Both the position numbers and the translations under genes were made by a program. Under the pieces are notes generated by a model, which saw only the letters and a list, made by a program, of their open reading frames with translations, was not told the origin of the DNA and searched no databases. From Beverwykella pulmonaria (taxonomy: Eukaryota > Ascomycota > Dothideomycetes > Pleosporales > Melanommataceae), in assembly GCA_001599595.1 (NCBI GenBank), contig BCHH01000005.1, forward strand, positions 544,316-608,315: 64,000 nucleotides of DNA. Direction: 5' to 3'. Positions within the stretch are counted from its first letter, which is position 1. Every line of letters starts with the position of its first letter. This document shows positions 52,261 to 64,000 of this stretch, piece after piece.

Positions 52261-53076
52261 GGCGGGTGCTAGCGAGGACAATTTTTGGGTGTAGTCAGCG
52301 GTGTCGGGTTGTGTGAGTGGAAGAGTATGGTGTCGCTAATGAGGATGTTATTGTATTGTCGTCAATGTTGATGTTGGGTGGAGGACCGTGGGCTGGAGAA
52401 AGCCGTCAAATCCGAACGCGTTCGTGAAAGTTCGAGGTCGCTAACTCTTTGTCTGCCGCGACGTAGAGCTAACGAGCGTCCCGATTGTTGGTTGCTCACT
52501 GGAGATCGTTGTGTAAACAAAGAAAGCTCTCCGCCGTCTCTTTGGCAGCCTAAAAGCTATCGACGTAGAGTCCCGTGGCTGGTGTGAACAGAGTCGATGC
52601 CATGGTGAAAAAATTTAAGCCAAAGCACGCTGTCTGTTTTTATAAAGAAAAGGTGCACCACAGGATGTGCGGATGGGACTACGACGAAAGTGAATAAGAA
52701 AAGAATTTTTTTAGAAAGAGTTTGACATTAATGTTGTTGGCATGAATACTTGTAGAGACCAAATGGGCCAGAAGAACCTACTCCCAGCGCGCCCCTCTGC
52801 TTTAAAAAAGGATGAAAAGTCCTAGCACAGTATCGTTGGTGTAGTCGTATGTATTAACGAAACGAAGAGGAATTTGAGAGGAAGCGTCCATGAGCTAGAT
52901 ACTTCCCCAACCTACAGCATAGTATCACCTACGAGGGAAAATTACGGAGCGCTGTACTGCTACCTAGCGAATACAATAGGGCGGCGTAGGGTAGGATGTA
53001 TCTTTTTGCCCCCGTGGCTAGATATGGATCATTGGTTGCTGGAAAATGTCTCCTCGTAGGCGGTAACATACTGCAT
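52261..53076. other. Intergenic, nothing evident
   Basis: Promoter of the 806-residue protein and 3' flank of the WLM gene; no gene or repeat seen. Confidence 0.5.
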
Positions 53077-54126
53077 TCATGTCGCATGACTGTCTCTAGC
53101 GCCAGCGCCAGCGCCAGCACCAGCACCCCTATTCTCTTCCTCGGCCTGCCGTCCATTCCTCGCTCTCTCCTCCGCTGCCCTCGCCAAAATATCCCTCCTA
53201 CTCAGATTCCCTGCCGGCACATTCCCTCCGGCACTGCTCACTACCGTGCCACCACCACCCAACACGAACTCCCCACCCGTCCAGCCCCCATGGTCATGTA
53301 CCTCGTCCTCTTCGCCGGGCTCATAGAACTCCTGATCCCCCACACTCCTCCCTCCACTCTTCCAATCATCTCTCGCGACCTCTCGTTCAATCTGCTTACA
53401 CAGCGTCCAGAAGTTCTGATCGTGGGGCCCCCAGACGTTATGGGCGAGCTCATGACATAGCGTCTTGCGAATCGTCTTATAATCCCTGTACCCGTCATAC
53501 GCATCGGTCCTCAGTCTCAGCTCGATAACCTCGCCTCGATTTCTGTTGAGTCCGAGTGTCCGCGACTCTTGTGTGGTGTGCATAGCGGGATCCATTTCTG
53601 TAAGAAGAGGAACGCTGAACTTGTGACTGCGCATCGCGGCTTTGATGCCTGCGTCGTCGCGGAGGCGCTCAAGGAAGCGAAGGGAGCGCTCTGGGTTGGG
53701 GAGGTATGGCAGCGGTCTCAAGGTATGAAATGTGTATTGCGCCTCCTCTTGCAGCTTCTTGCGGTCGGTGTTGCGGGCCGGGGTGGCAGCTTTTATGGGC
53801 CCGGGGCGCCGGGGCGCGGCCGCTGCGGTGATGTGTGCATTCAGGGAAGAGACTTCAGCGCTCGTGCTTCCCATAAGGGTGATCTTCTTGGAGGTGAGGG
53901 TGGAGAGAGCGATCGTCGGGTCTTTGAAAGGCGGCTTTTGGAGGCCGAGTTTTGAGCTTATGAGGAATTTTTGGTTTTGGGGAGGAATGGAGAGGTCACT
54001 GGAAACTTTTTCCGAGAGGCTGGCGAGGGTGGCATCTTGTGCGAAGGAGAATGTGATCGGCTTGCCGTGGTGGGTGAGGGTTAGCTGTAATTCATCCGAG
54101 GATGCTTCGGGCGCGTCAGAGGCCAT
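53077..54126 (-). CDS. Ubiquitin-like / WLM-domain metalloprotease
   Basis: A 349-residue, single-exon protein that fuses a ubiquitin-like N-terminus (about residues 12-85; LQLTLTHHGKPITFSF, PPQNQKFLISSKLGL) to a WLM domain (about 125-285). This matches the fission-yeast ubiquitin/metalloprotease fusion class, related to Wss1/SPRTN proteases that act on DNA-protein crosslinks and SUMO or ubiquitin conjugates. The zinc site is intact: HELAH at 225-229 and the third histidine at 235 in NVWGPHD. The family motifs FLERLRDDAGI and the LRLR segment before the active site are present. The extreme C-terminus holds a GAGAGAGAGA run, from a GGCGCT hexanucleotide repeat near 53100. Exact substrate is unknown. 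Confidence 0.9.
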   Translation of the reverse strand: MASDAPEASSDELQLTLTHHGKPITFSFAQDATLASLSEKVSSDLSIPPQNQKFLISSKLGLQKPPFKDPTIALSTLTSKKITLMGSTSAEVSSLNAHITAAAAPRRPGPIKAATPARNTDRKKLQEEAQYTFHTLRPLPYLPNPERSLRFLERLRDDAGIKAAMRSHKFSVPLLTEMDPAMHTTQESRTLGLNRNRGEVIELRLRTDAYDGYRDYKTIRKTLCHELAHNVWGPHDQNFWTLCKQIEREVARDDWKSGGRSVGDQEFYEPGEEDEVHDHGGWTGGEFVLGGGGTVVSSAGGNVPAGNLSRRDILARAAEERARNGRQAEEENRGAGAGAGAGARDSHAT

Positions 54127-54678
54127 GCTAGAAAATCTAGATTTCGTCGACGAGGTTGTGATGGTGAGTCCTATGTGAAGTAAGTGTGAGGGTTAGTGAT
54201 TAGTGGTGAGATCAACGTCAAGAGATGCGGTTGGGCCTCAGTTATTATGATGGAAGCATCATGGCTTTCGCAAGGCTTCCATCGGCGTCGCCATCGCGAG
54301 TTTGTCATCGCGCTAAGAGGCTCGAGCACGTGCCGTGAGTAATCAGATCATCGACGCTCAACGTCAATATTTTACCATCTGTACCGAGGGGCTATTCTGA
54401 TGTCTTATGATATATTTTGTTCAACAATAAATACGTCGCTGAATCGATGCGCGTGAAGGCACATAGGCCTCTTTTGGATGCTCTATGATGTGGTCCTAAA
54501 GCCAAACGACCTTTCAATATCGACCATATGGGTATCAATGGATTTATGAATCCAGGCGCAGGACCAAAACGTCCAACCGCTATGCAAAAGTACGCCGCGG
54601 ATTTTTTCCCAAACACCATCCCAATGCATACAATCAAAGCCATACAGAACGTTCTCATCGAAACTCTTCCTGGGTATC
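54127..54678. other. Intergenic, nothing evident
   Basis: WLM gene promoter and LicD gene 3' flank. No additional feature seen. Confidence 0.5.
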
Positions 54679-55963
54679 TCACTCATACCCTTCTGTCTCC
54701 CGTTTCTTCTGCTTTGCCTCTTGCCTCTTCTTCTCCTTCTTCTGCTCCGCCTCTTGCCTCTTCTTCTCCTGCGCGTCATCGTACTTTTTCTGCGACTCGG
54801 CTCTCTTCTGATCGTCTTCTAGCTTCTTCTTTTCAGCGTCTTGCTTCTTTTTCTCGGCGGCGGCAGCTTCCTTTTTGACTTTCTCTTCGGCTTCTTTCTT
54901 CTCCTTGGCGATTTGGGCTTGGGTCTTGATCCACTCCTTCTGGTTCATGTCCCAAGAATGACTATCAGCAATAGTTAGCCAACGTTCCTAATGTGAGCAA
55001 ACGGATCAGACGCACCCCTCGAAGTTGGTGACCACAAGAGCCTTCTCTTTGTACTCCTGCACAAGGATCTTGTCGTATGCATACGGCACCTTCGCAACCT
55101 CGCCCTCGAATACCGTCTCGCGCATCGGGTACAGATCAGCCGTGTTGTATCGGTGGTAGTTTTTGCAGACCCAGACGCCCGGCTTGGTATCCGGATGCGT
55201 CTCGCTCAGGCCCGTGATGTCGATAAAGAGCCCGTTCCGCGTATCAATCCATCGGGCGTCGATGACATTCGCCCCGTCTCCTCGCTCGCGCTCCCATATC
55301 CAGGGGTTCACATCGAGCAAGAACTCCCGGGTCGTCACCCCGTCCGTAGAGAGGGCTTTCGTCCGCGTCTGGTTGTGTGCCTGGCCGAGGTGGTGTAGCG
55401 TGGCGCCGGAGACTTGCGTGTCCATGTCCCAATCCCAGGGAAGTCGCTGTATGGGTGTCAGTGTAAGCTCAAGTGCCCCACTGTAACTTTCTTACCTTGC
55501 CATTCCACCACCACCCGAGTAGTGTCCCATGCGCGAGCCATGTGTCCAAGCCGTTGTCCCGGAAGAATTTGAGATACGCGCGGATCATAGTGAGTTGGGT
55601 GTCGTGGCGCTCTTCATCTGAGACAACGCCGTGGAAGAAGCGGGCATCGTAGTGGCCGAGCTGATAGCTGCCTCTGTAGATGTATGTCAGTCCTGTCTCG
55701 GCCCTGCGAAAGTATCTGCATGGAAAGTATCTGAAATTGCGCAACACCCAGTAGCGTTGATAATGGAGAAATGGAAATCAAACGTACCCAGGCTCGTGGA
55801 AATACTTGTTCTTCGCCCTAGCAATGGCTTTCTGCCGTTCGGCTTGCTTGTGCTCCTTCGTCTGTGCTACCGTCTTCTGAACTGTATTCACCACCGGCGC
55901 AGCTAATGTCTCCGCGAACAGGCACAACGACGCGAGCGCAGTTGCATATCTGCCGAATTTCAT
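54679..55963 (-). CDS. LicD-family protein, MNN4-like (mannosylphosphate transfer)
   Basis: Secretory-pathway protein of the LicD nucleotidyltransferase-like family; the yeast relative Mnn4 regulates mannosylphosphorylation of cell-wall N-glycans. Exons on minus: 55963-55788, 55673-55496, 55446-55016, 54961-54679; 355 residues. Signal peptide: MKFGRYATALASLCLFAETL. The LicD core is assembled over introns 1-3: YQLGHYDARFFHG, then LDTWLAHGTLLGWWWNGKRL continuing PWDWDMD, which supplies the acidic metal site. NPWIWERERGDGANVIDARW and GLFIDITGL follow. After NFEGHSWDMNQKEW the last 75 residues are a Lys/Glu/Ala coiled tail, resembling the Lys/Glu repeat of yeast Mnn4. Every splice keeps phase. 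The protein is shorter than yeast Mnn4 but typical of filamentous-fungal members. Confidence 0.88.
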
Positions 55964-57336
55964 ATCTAGAGATTGGGAAGGGTCGGCAGGGAGAGGTGGA
56001 GTTGGAAATAAATATCAGGGTGCAATCGACAGTGACGTAAATGCGGTGTCCCAGGCGAATAGGTGGTTACACTGAGGTATCTTTCGTCCTAAACAGAACG
56101 GAATTGGAATGGATTGGAATGAGGGTCCTGTTTCTCTCCTTGGAAGGCCTGAAAGGAGATATGCCGTTTCAATGATGGTATGCGGCAGCGGCTTCGGAGG
56201 AGGAGTAGTCGCTTTCGGCTGGGACACAACAATGGTAACAGCAGGCACGAAAAAGACAGTCTTGCATCAAGAGCAACCAGCAAGTAGGCAAGCAGGCAGG
56301 CGGGCCATCCGTCTTTAAACTCCGTCGGTCAATGATATGGGCGGAGCTCCCCAAAACGACTCAGCCTGTTGCGCTGGGGCGGAAATGGGATGATGCGCCA
56401 CGCACCCCCGCCAAATCGCATTCAGGAAAAGGGTCGCGTGTGGTGAGCCGCTGTCTGGATGCGCCGTTGCAGCCGACCGACGAACCACACGCGAGCTCTT
56501 GCCAGGTTTGTCGTTCCAAGGCCGCGCGTTGTTACTGACAAGCCGTCTCATGCATGAGAACCTGTTCCTGTGCTTCAGCCCAGCCCAGCCTTGGTCGCCC
56601 TTCATGTTGGCCGACTTGTTCCGTTTGCTACACATGCTCGTGGTAGATTTCTGAAAGGGTCCCAGTTTCGGTCGGGACATTTCGTCTCACGTTGGGATGG
56701 GGGGTGCAAAGGTGCTAAGAATAAGAGTTGGCATCTCCGAACTGCGCAGCCCCGTAGGAATTCCGCTGTCCGCCCGGGCCCCTGCGCCCGGCATGAGTAC
56801 AGTATGGGCGTGAGGTCATCTCCCCGCGCCGACATGTCTAATTGGAGAATGCTGTTTGCATCAGATAAGTGCTGCTCGTCAGATGTGATTACGGATTGCG
56901 CTCTTGAGGCGCGCATGGATAACTCGTCGTTGTTATTCGCCGAGACAAATAAATTAGACACGTGCTGCAGACCCGGTTGATGCATACATCGGTACGCATG
57001 CCCTTCCACCTGGGCAATATATAAAATCTCCGCGAAACAGCAGAAGCCGACTAGCTCGAATTGTGAAACACATCATGTGTACGTGCACTTTGTCTATGGA
57101 TTCTTTGTTGTGGGGTGAGGATGATTGTGGTACGAAACCGTTCATCATGTTGTCCACGTAACCTGTGGCTGATGATTCGACTTCGATGGTTACAAGGAGA
57201 CACATCCATGGACGCCCATCTTGTACTATTACATATCGCGAACTTTTGCCCTGTCCCGATGAGAAGAAGATGCTCTATGCCCAAACGCTCAAACGACCCA
57301 AATACCATCGTGCGCCGGGGAGGAAAGTGGACTTGT
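55964..57336. other. Intergenic, about 1.4 kb
   Basis: LicD promoter and RVB2 3' flank. Reading frames here are short and unconserved; no tRNA or repeat is recognised. Confidence 0.5.
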
Positions 57337-59434
<2,098 letters not shown>

Positions 59435-62400
59435 ATGTCGTCGACAACACCCCGCCGCCCACCGCCATACAGCAACAACGCTCGCACGTTTGGCTCTAGG
59501 TAAGCCGCTGCCCTTGGCCTTGTTCCTTAATACTAATGCATTTCTTCCCCACAGCTCGTCCGCTGGCCCGCCTCCAAGACCTCCACGGCCCATGCCGCCG
59601 AAGAAGCGACCTTCCAGCCGGGAAAGCAGCCCCCCGCCTCGAAAGAGAAGCCAGATTGAGCCGAGCAAGGCTCTGGGCAGCGTTGCTGGAAGGTGTGGCC
59701 GTTTCCCATCTCCTGCGTGTAGCACCCGAAATGATCATCGTGTTGACCCATTCAGGTCCGAAACCCGCCGAGACTCTCTCGACCGAAGACCCATCCCTGG
59801 ACCAACACAATCCCCCATCGACTTCACAGGCCCAGGCCTGAGCCTGTCGAGGAATCGCAACATCGACAATGCAAGTCCCCAGAGTTCAACCACAGACCCC
59901 AGGCCTCGGCAAGGCGAGGGAAGCGGAGCATCGACTCCAGCTCGAATTGCCCCCATAGCACCTTCCATGATGCCAAATCATCCAGGGCATGCAGCAGACT
60001 TGACACCCACTGCGTCGACGCAGATTCTACCAGGAGTCCCCCTACAGACTTTAGACGATTGGAATGAGAAGATGAACTATGTCAAAAACCGTGAGCGTCT
60101 TCGTTTGATCAGGCAACAAGGCGATAATGGCCCCGTTACCATGGCCAAATTACAGAAGATGAGGTCCACAAAAGAAGCTGTGTTGAACGCGGAAATAGCC
60201 GCCTACGAAAAGCGATTTGGGACCGTAGACGCGGCTGTTCCAGTACCTAGAGCCATCATAAATGGCTCGGGTCCTGACAGTGGTGGCTCGAAAGGCGCAG
60301 AGGTGAAGGCTTTGCAGATTGTAACACAACAGCTCAAGAGGGACAATAAGGCAATGGCCGCCCAACTCAAGCAATGGGAAGATGAGAGAAAACGGTGGGA
60401 CACGCAGATGAATGAAAATGTCCAACAGCAGGTCACGATTGCCGTGCAACAGCAAGTGCAGCAAGTCATTCGAGACCAGGTTCAGGTATATTTTCAGGCT
60501 GAAGTACTGCCGACTTTTGATGCGATATTTAGCAAACGGAGCAAAGACTGGGCTGAGAAGTTTTCCGCATTCACCTCGCAAGCAAATAAAAACATCGAAT
60601 CAGTGTCGACCGCTGTTTCGGCCCTGGAGAAGTTCAGGCAGACCATTGAGGACGAGAAGCTCGGCGACCTCCATAAAAGCCTCTCTGACCAATTAGCCGA
60701 GTCTCGGAAGAAAACGTCTCGGCTCGATGTTAGTCTCGAACGAAATGGTGGGAGTTTGAGCCAAATACAGCAGAGTTTAGAAAGCTTTACAAGCCAAAAT
60801 GCTGCCAAAAAATCACAGATCCAAGAGCAAATCACAGTAGCGGTTGACCCACTTGTCAAACGATCGAATATCTTTGAGAGTAAATTTGACGATACGCTTA
60901 AATCAGCCATGCAGGCGAGCGAGAAACTTGAGACCAAGCTATCCAAGCGAATCAGCGATCTTGACACAAAAACCAACCAGCTCAGCACGACAGTCAAAAA
61001 GATCGAAGAAGAGCTAGCGCAAAATGGTCTGGAGAGAAGTACCGGAGTCGAAGCGGACAAGCACACTCGAGAAACCCTTAGCAAGAGCATGCACGACGAG
61101 CTTAGCAAGACGATTGATAAACTGGAGAGCCGAGTTTCCCTCGTCGAGAAAACACATAATAAAATCTTACACAAAGATCTCCTAGAGGGATTGTCAACCC
61201 TCAAGTCACGAGTCAAGTCTGTCGAAGACGCTCGTGGTACAACTCTTCTGGAGGATCTTTCTCAGGGGTTATCGACTCTCGCAACGCGACTCTCCACGGT
61301 CGAAGAAGCCCAAGACAAAACAGTACGAGTTGAGCTCTCTCAAGAATTGTCTACTCTTAAGGCGCGAGTTGGCTCTATCGAAGACACCCATGATAAGTCG
61401 ATCCGAAAGGACTTTCTCACCAAATTATCATCGCTCAGCACACGACTTGAGGCTATCGAGAAGGACAGTGATGCGACGGTACGAAAAGATCTCCTTGACG
61501 AAATGTCGAAGCTCGACGCGCGAGTTAGCGAGCACCAGTCCATGCTCAGATCGGAGCTTGCAATTCAAAAGGATTCGATCAAAGACCACATGAGCAAGGA
61601 AATTGCCAGTTTGAAGGCTCGACTGGCGTCCATTGGGACCCCCTCGGCCAATTCCCATCCATCAAATGGCGGCTTCGAAAAGCTCTTACATCTAGAGACA
61701 CAAACGTCGACTATCAAGGACGCCTCGAACACTGCGCAATTGTCGGGCGAAATTCCTGGGATCACCGACCTTATAAAGGAAATAAGCGCCGATCTTGAGA
61801 TCGTTGAGAAAGACCTTCATACTTGCTCGAGCGATCTTTCAGTACTAAAAGGCAGTCTGCCTCAGACAATTAAGTACATAATGCTTCCGTTTCAGAATCG
61901 CATAGATGAGCGCCTCCAACAGATTGATGAGGCGCTATCAACACAATCGGGAACCATCGTGCAACTGCAGACCAAGCAGGCCCATCCCCAACCTCGCCTG
62001 GATATAGACTCGCGCAATAACTCTCGAGCCAATTCACCACAGCCTTCGTTCACAGAGGTTGATCGTCAAATCAAATGGTTGTCAGCCGAATTGAAGCGGC
62101 TCGACGAAGCAGCCAAGACTAGGACATCGGATCTAGCCAAGACTAAGCCGTCCGAATCTGAGTCGATCCAAGAACTGCGGGATAAAATTTCAATCACCAA
62201 CCGAGCAATTCAGTCGCTTGAGCACCGATACGAGAATATCAACACAGTAGAACTACATCAGCAAATGGTTCATCAATTCCAGCAAATGTATCCTAACGCA
62301 CCAGGGTACTTTGAACAGCTCAGGGTCATGCAAACTAAGGTCATCGAATTCACAGACAGGATCCAAAAGATTGAGCGCAGTTGGGATCCACTTACCAAAG

Positions 62401-63062
62401 CTGTTAACCAGGCTCTTGGAGCAAATAAGGATATAGATCGTCTCATACATGGTTTTCAATTTGTTGATAACCGACTCCATGTTCTGGAAGAAAGTCTCAA
62501 TACCGAGCGTGATGAGCGCAAGAACGCCGATAACGATGTCCGCATGGCTCTAAACAGTAATGTGATTGCACTGAACGACGACCACCTTGCTGCTGGCAAA
62601 CCCGATGTTGGAGGACAGAAAAAGAGCGACGAATTTGCAATGCGTTTGGAAGAAGAGACAAATGCACTCGATAAACGCATTAGCCAAGTTGAGGAAGGGC
62701 TCGGCGAAATCCGCCAACGAACCATCCGACTCGAAACTGACACGGGTAACCTCAGGAAAGACACAAGTGCACTTGAACAACGTGTCCTGACGGCTGAAGA
62801 CCAGGACCTTGACAAGCGCGTCAGCAAACTCACGTCTTTCGCTTCTAAGGTTGATCAGAGATTGCCTGACATCGACAGGCTTATTAACAGCGAAGAGGAT
62901 ATTAACAAGGCGCTCAAGACAGTACCTCTTATTGCGGGTAACATCCACCGACTTGCTTGGGCTGTGGAGACTATCAATATGAACGCCGATCGTCCGACGC
63001 AAGGCTTGAATCTTGAAAACGCGCACTTGAATCCTTACTACGAGGGAAACAGCGATACCTAA
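59435..63062 (+). CDS. Long coiled-coil protein with tandem 26-residue repeats
   Basis: Exons 59435-59499 and 59555-63062; 1190 residues. The start is MSSTTPRRPPPYSNNARTFG, and joining to exon 2 gives a basic Pro/Arg/Ser-rich N-terminus (SSAGPPPRPPRPMPPKKRPS). A further 63-nt intron (59693-59755, GTGTGG to ATTCAG) is possible; it is a multiple of three, so both forms stay open. From about residue 330 to the end the protein is almost wholly coiled coil, rich in Lys, Glu, Asp, Ser and Leu, with no enzymatic motif. A tandem repeat of 26 residues occupies 61113-61502. No family is recognised; the composition suggests a structural, cytoskeletal or septal protein, but that is a guess. Confidence 0.82.
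61113..61502 (+). repeat. Five tandem 78-bp (26-residue) coding repeats
   Basis: Units start at 61113, 61191, 61269, 61347 and 61425, exactly 78 nt apart, with a fading sixth at 61503. Unit pattern: L-S-T-L-x-x-R-(V/L)-x-(S/T)-(V/I)-E-(D/E), about eight variable residues, then (K/E)-D-L-L-x-(G/E). DNA identity between units is only moderate, so the duplication is old and selected at protein level. Confidence 0.85.
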
Positions 63063-63805
63063 GGCGTGGGCGTATCTCCCGTCCTTGTTTTGCGTACTTG
63101 AGTGGCATTCTTTTCCAAGCGCAACTTTCTTACGGTGTGGAATATGCAGTCAGAATCTTCACTTCCTGTGTGACGAGGCAGCGCACATTTTGGAAGCTCC
63201 TTTCCTTTCCCTACGCACTGGAGTTTCCAGTTACAGCGGCGTTGGTATTCCAATTTCTTTTTATCTTGCGCATACTCTGTCGATATCCATATACCCCATT
63301 TTTTCCTCATGCGACACAATACCCCCTTTCCTTGTCTCACCTTATTTGGTCTTGATTTTTAGACCTTTTAATATTGGTATACCCTTAGGAGTTTTAACTT
63401 TATGAGGTTATTTCAAAAGAGCTTGCACCTTCGACATTGCGAGGTCATCCCATGGGAGTCAGCGGGGTGAAGCGAATATGGCATTATTTAGTATGTGCTT
63501 TTGCGTGCATACTTTGGTGGGTTACTTTATTGGGAACCAAAGGAGTATACCAGACCTTTCTTAGCCCTTGAAATGCCATTACTGAACATATATACAACTC
63601 TGCTCTATATGTGTGTGTACAAGTGCGAAGATCATTGGTGTTTGTGTATCACCCTTCGCCGGAGTTTGCCGCTCCTGCTATTGAAAAATCTTCATTATCC
63701 AGTGTACAGTGAAAGACCTCGTGCGTTATGCTTCGCGTCAGCGGTTCCACAGGTTGTGTCTTCAACAATGCCAAGATGATCAAGCTTAAAATAGGAAAAA
63801 AGCGC
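63063..63805. other. Intergenic, nothing evident
   Basis: 3' flank of the coiled-coil gene up to the transposon end. AT- and CT-rich; no conserved frame. Confidence 0.5.
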
Positions 63806-64000
63806 TACACGGGTGTGCAAGAATTGAGCGCGCAGGGGCCACCACCAATCGCAAAAATCGAGTATATTCAAATTATTACCACAATGCGCTTTTGATTCGC
63901 ACCTGCGGTTGTTCCTGAACTAATTTACAGCGATGGGGCATCTCCCTAATACGATCTCGAATTTCCTTGAGTGTTATCTTATCCCATTCTGCCTGGATAT
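63806..64000 (-). mobile_element. Tc1/mariner-family transposon, truncated by window edge
   Basis: A TA at 63806-63807 is followed by a likely terminal repeat beginning CACGGGTGTGCAAGAATTGA, typical in style for fungal Tc1/mariner elements, and then by the end of a transposase frame. The other end lies outside the window, so the inverted-repeat partner and target duplication cannot be checked. Confidence 0.65.
63886..64000 (-). CDS. Tc1/mariner transposase, C-terminal fragment
   Basis: About 38 residues read in from the right edge on the minus strand and stop with TAA at 63888-63886. The visible part has EWDKITLKEIRDRIREMPHR and ends KSALW. This is the characteristic C-terminus of fungal Tc1/mariner DDE transposases, where a W-D-x-I-x-x-x-E-I-x-x-x-I-x-x-M-P block precedes a K-S-x-L-W end. 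No stop or frameshift is seen in this short part. The catalytic DDE/D residues are outside the window, so activity cannot be judged. Confidence 0.75.

Overview
The window is nuclear DNA of a filamentous ascomycete (Pezizomycotina). Genes are split by many short spliceosomal introns (mostly 42-85 nt, with GTAAGT/GTATGT-like donors). The gene set is typical of that group: GH55 glucanase, AA9 lytic polysaccharide monooxygenase, Zn2Cys6 regulator, STRIPAK subunit HAM-2/FAR11, KDM4-type demethylase and MNN4-type LicD protein. Class cannot be fixed from sequence alone; Leotiomycetes or Dothideomycetes would both fit. A short N run after T17-G16 near 18.85 kb shows this is a draft assembly.

Layout. 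0-9 kb: the tail of a GH55 glucanase, a doubtful small ORF, a five-exon amino acid permease and an unrecognised 1109-residue protein with a propeller-like C-terminal half. 10.9-18.8 kb: housekeeping genes. IWS1 and PCF11 are divergent, followed by ADK1 and BET1. 19.1-31.4 kb (mostly minus strand): YME2, a JmjN/JmjC/extended-PHD histone demethylase, and a YAG7-like RGG protein. 31.4-35.3 kb is gene-poor. 35.3-43 kb: CBF1, HAM-2/FAR11 and an AA9 LPMO. 44-49.3 kb: a 46-residue four-CxxC protein, a cytosolic-type flavocytochrome b2, and a divergent Zn2Cys6 regulator with an AflR-like C-terminus. 49.8-63 kb: a membrane-anchored unknown, a ubiquitin-like/WLM metalloprotease, an MNN4-like LicD protein, RVB2, and a long coiled-coil protein with a 26-residue repeat. 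The right edge cuts a Tc1/mariner transposon.

Gene models were built by hand. Every intron given keeps reading phase and joins conserved family sequence. Several start codons lie in tiny first exons (9-28 nt), so simple ORF calling misplaces them.

The most interesting structure is a family of short (about 167-180 bp) TIR-bearing, MITE-like repeats, four or five copies here, two of them flanked by TA on both sides. Two copies sit inside two introns of YME2. Removing them leaves ordinary introns of 58 and 52 nt. Other notable points are a possible recursive-splice intron with a hairpin in the gene at 5.2-9.0 kb, and the small CxxCxGxG protein gene.
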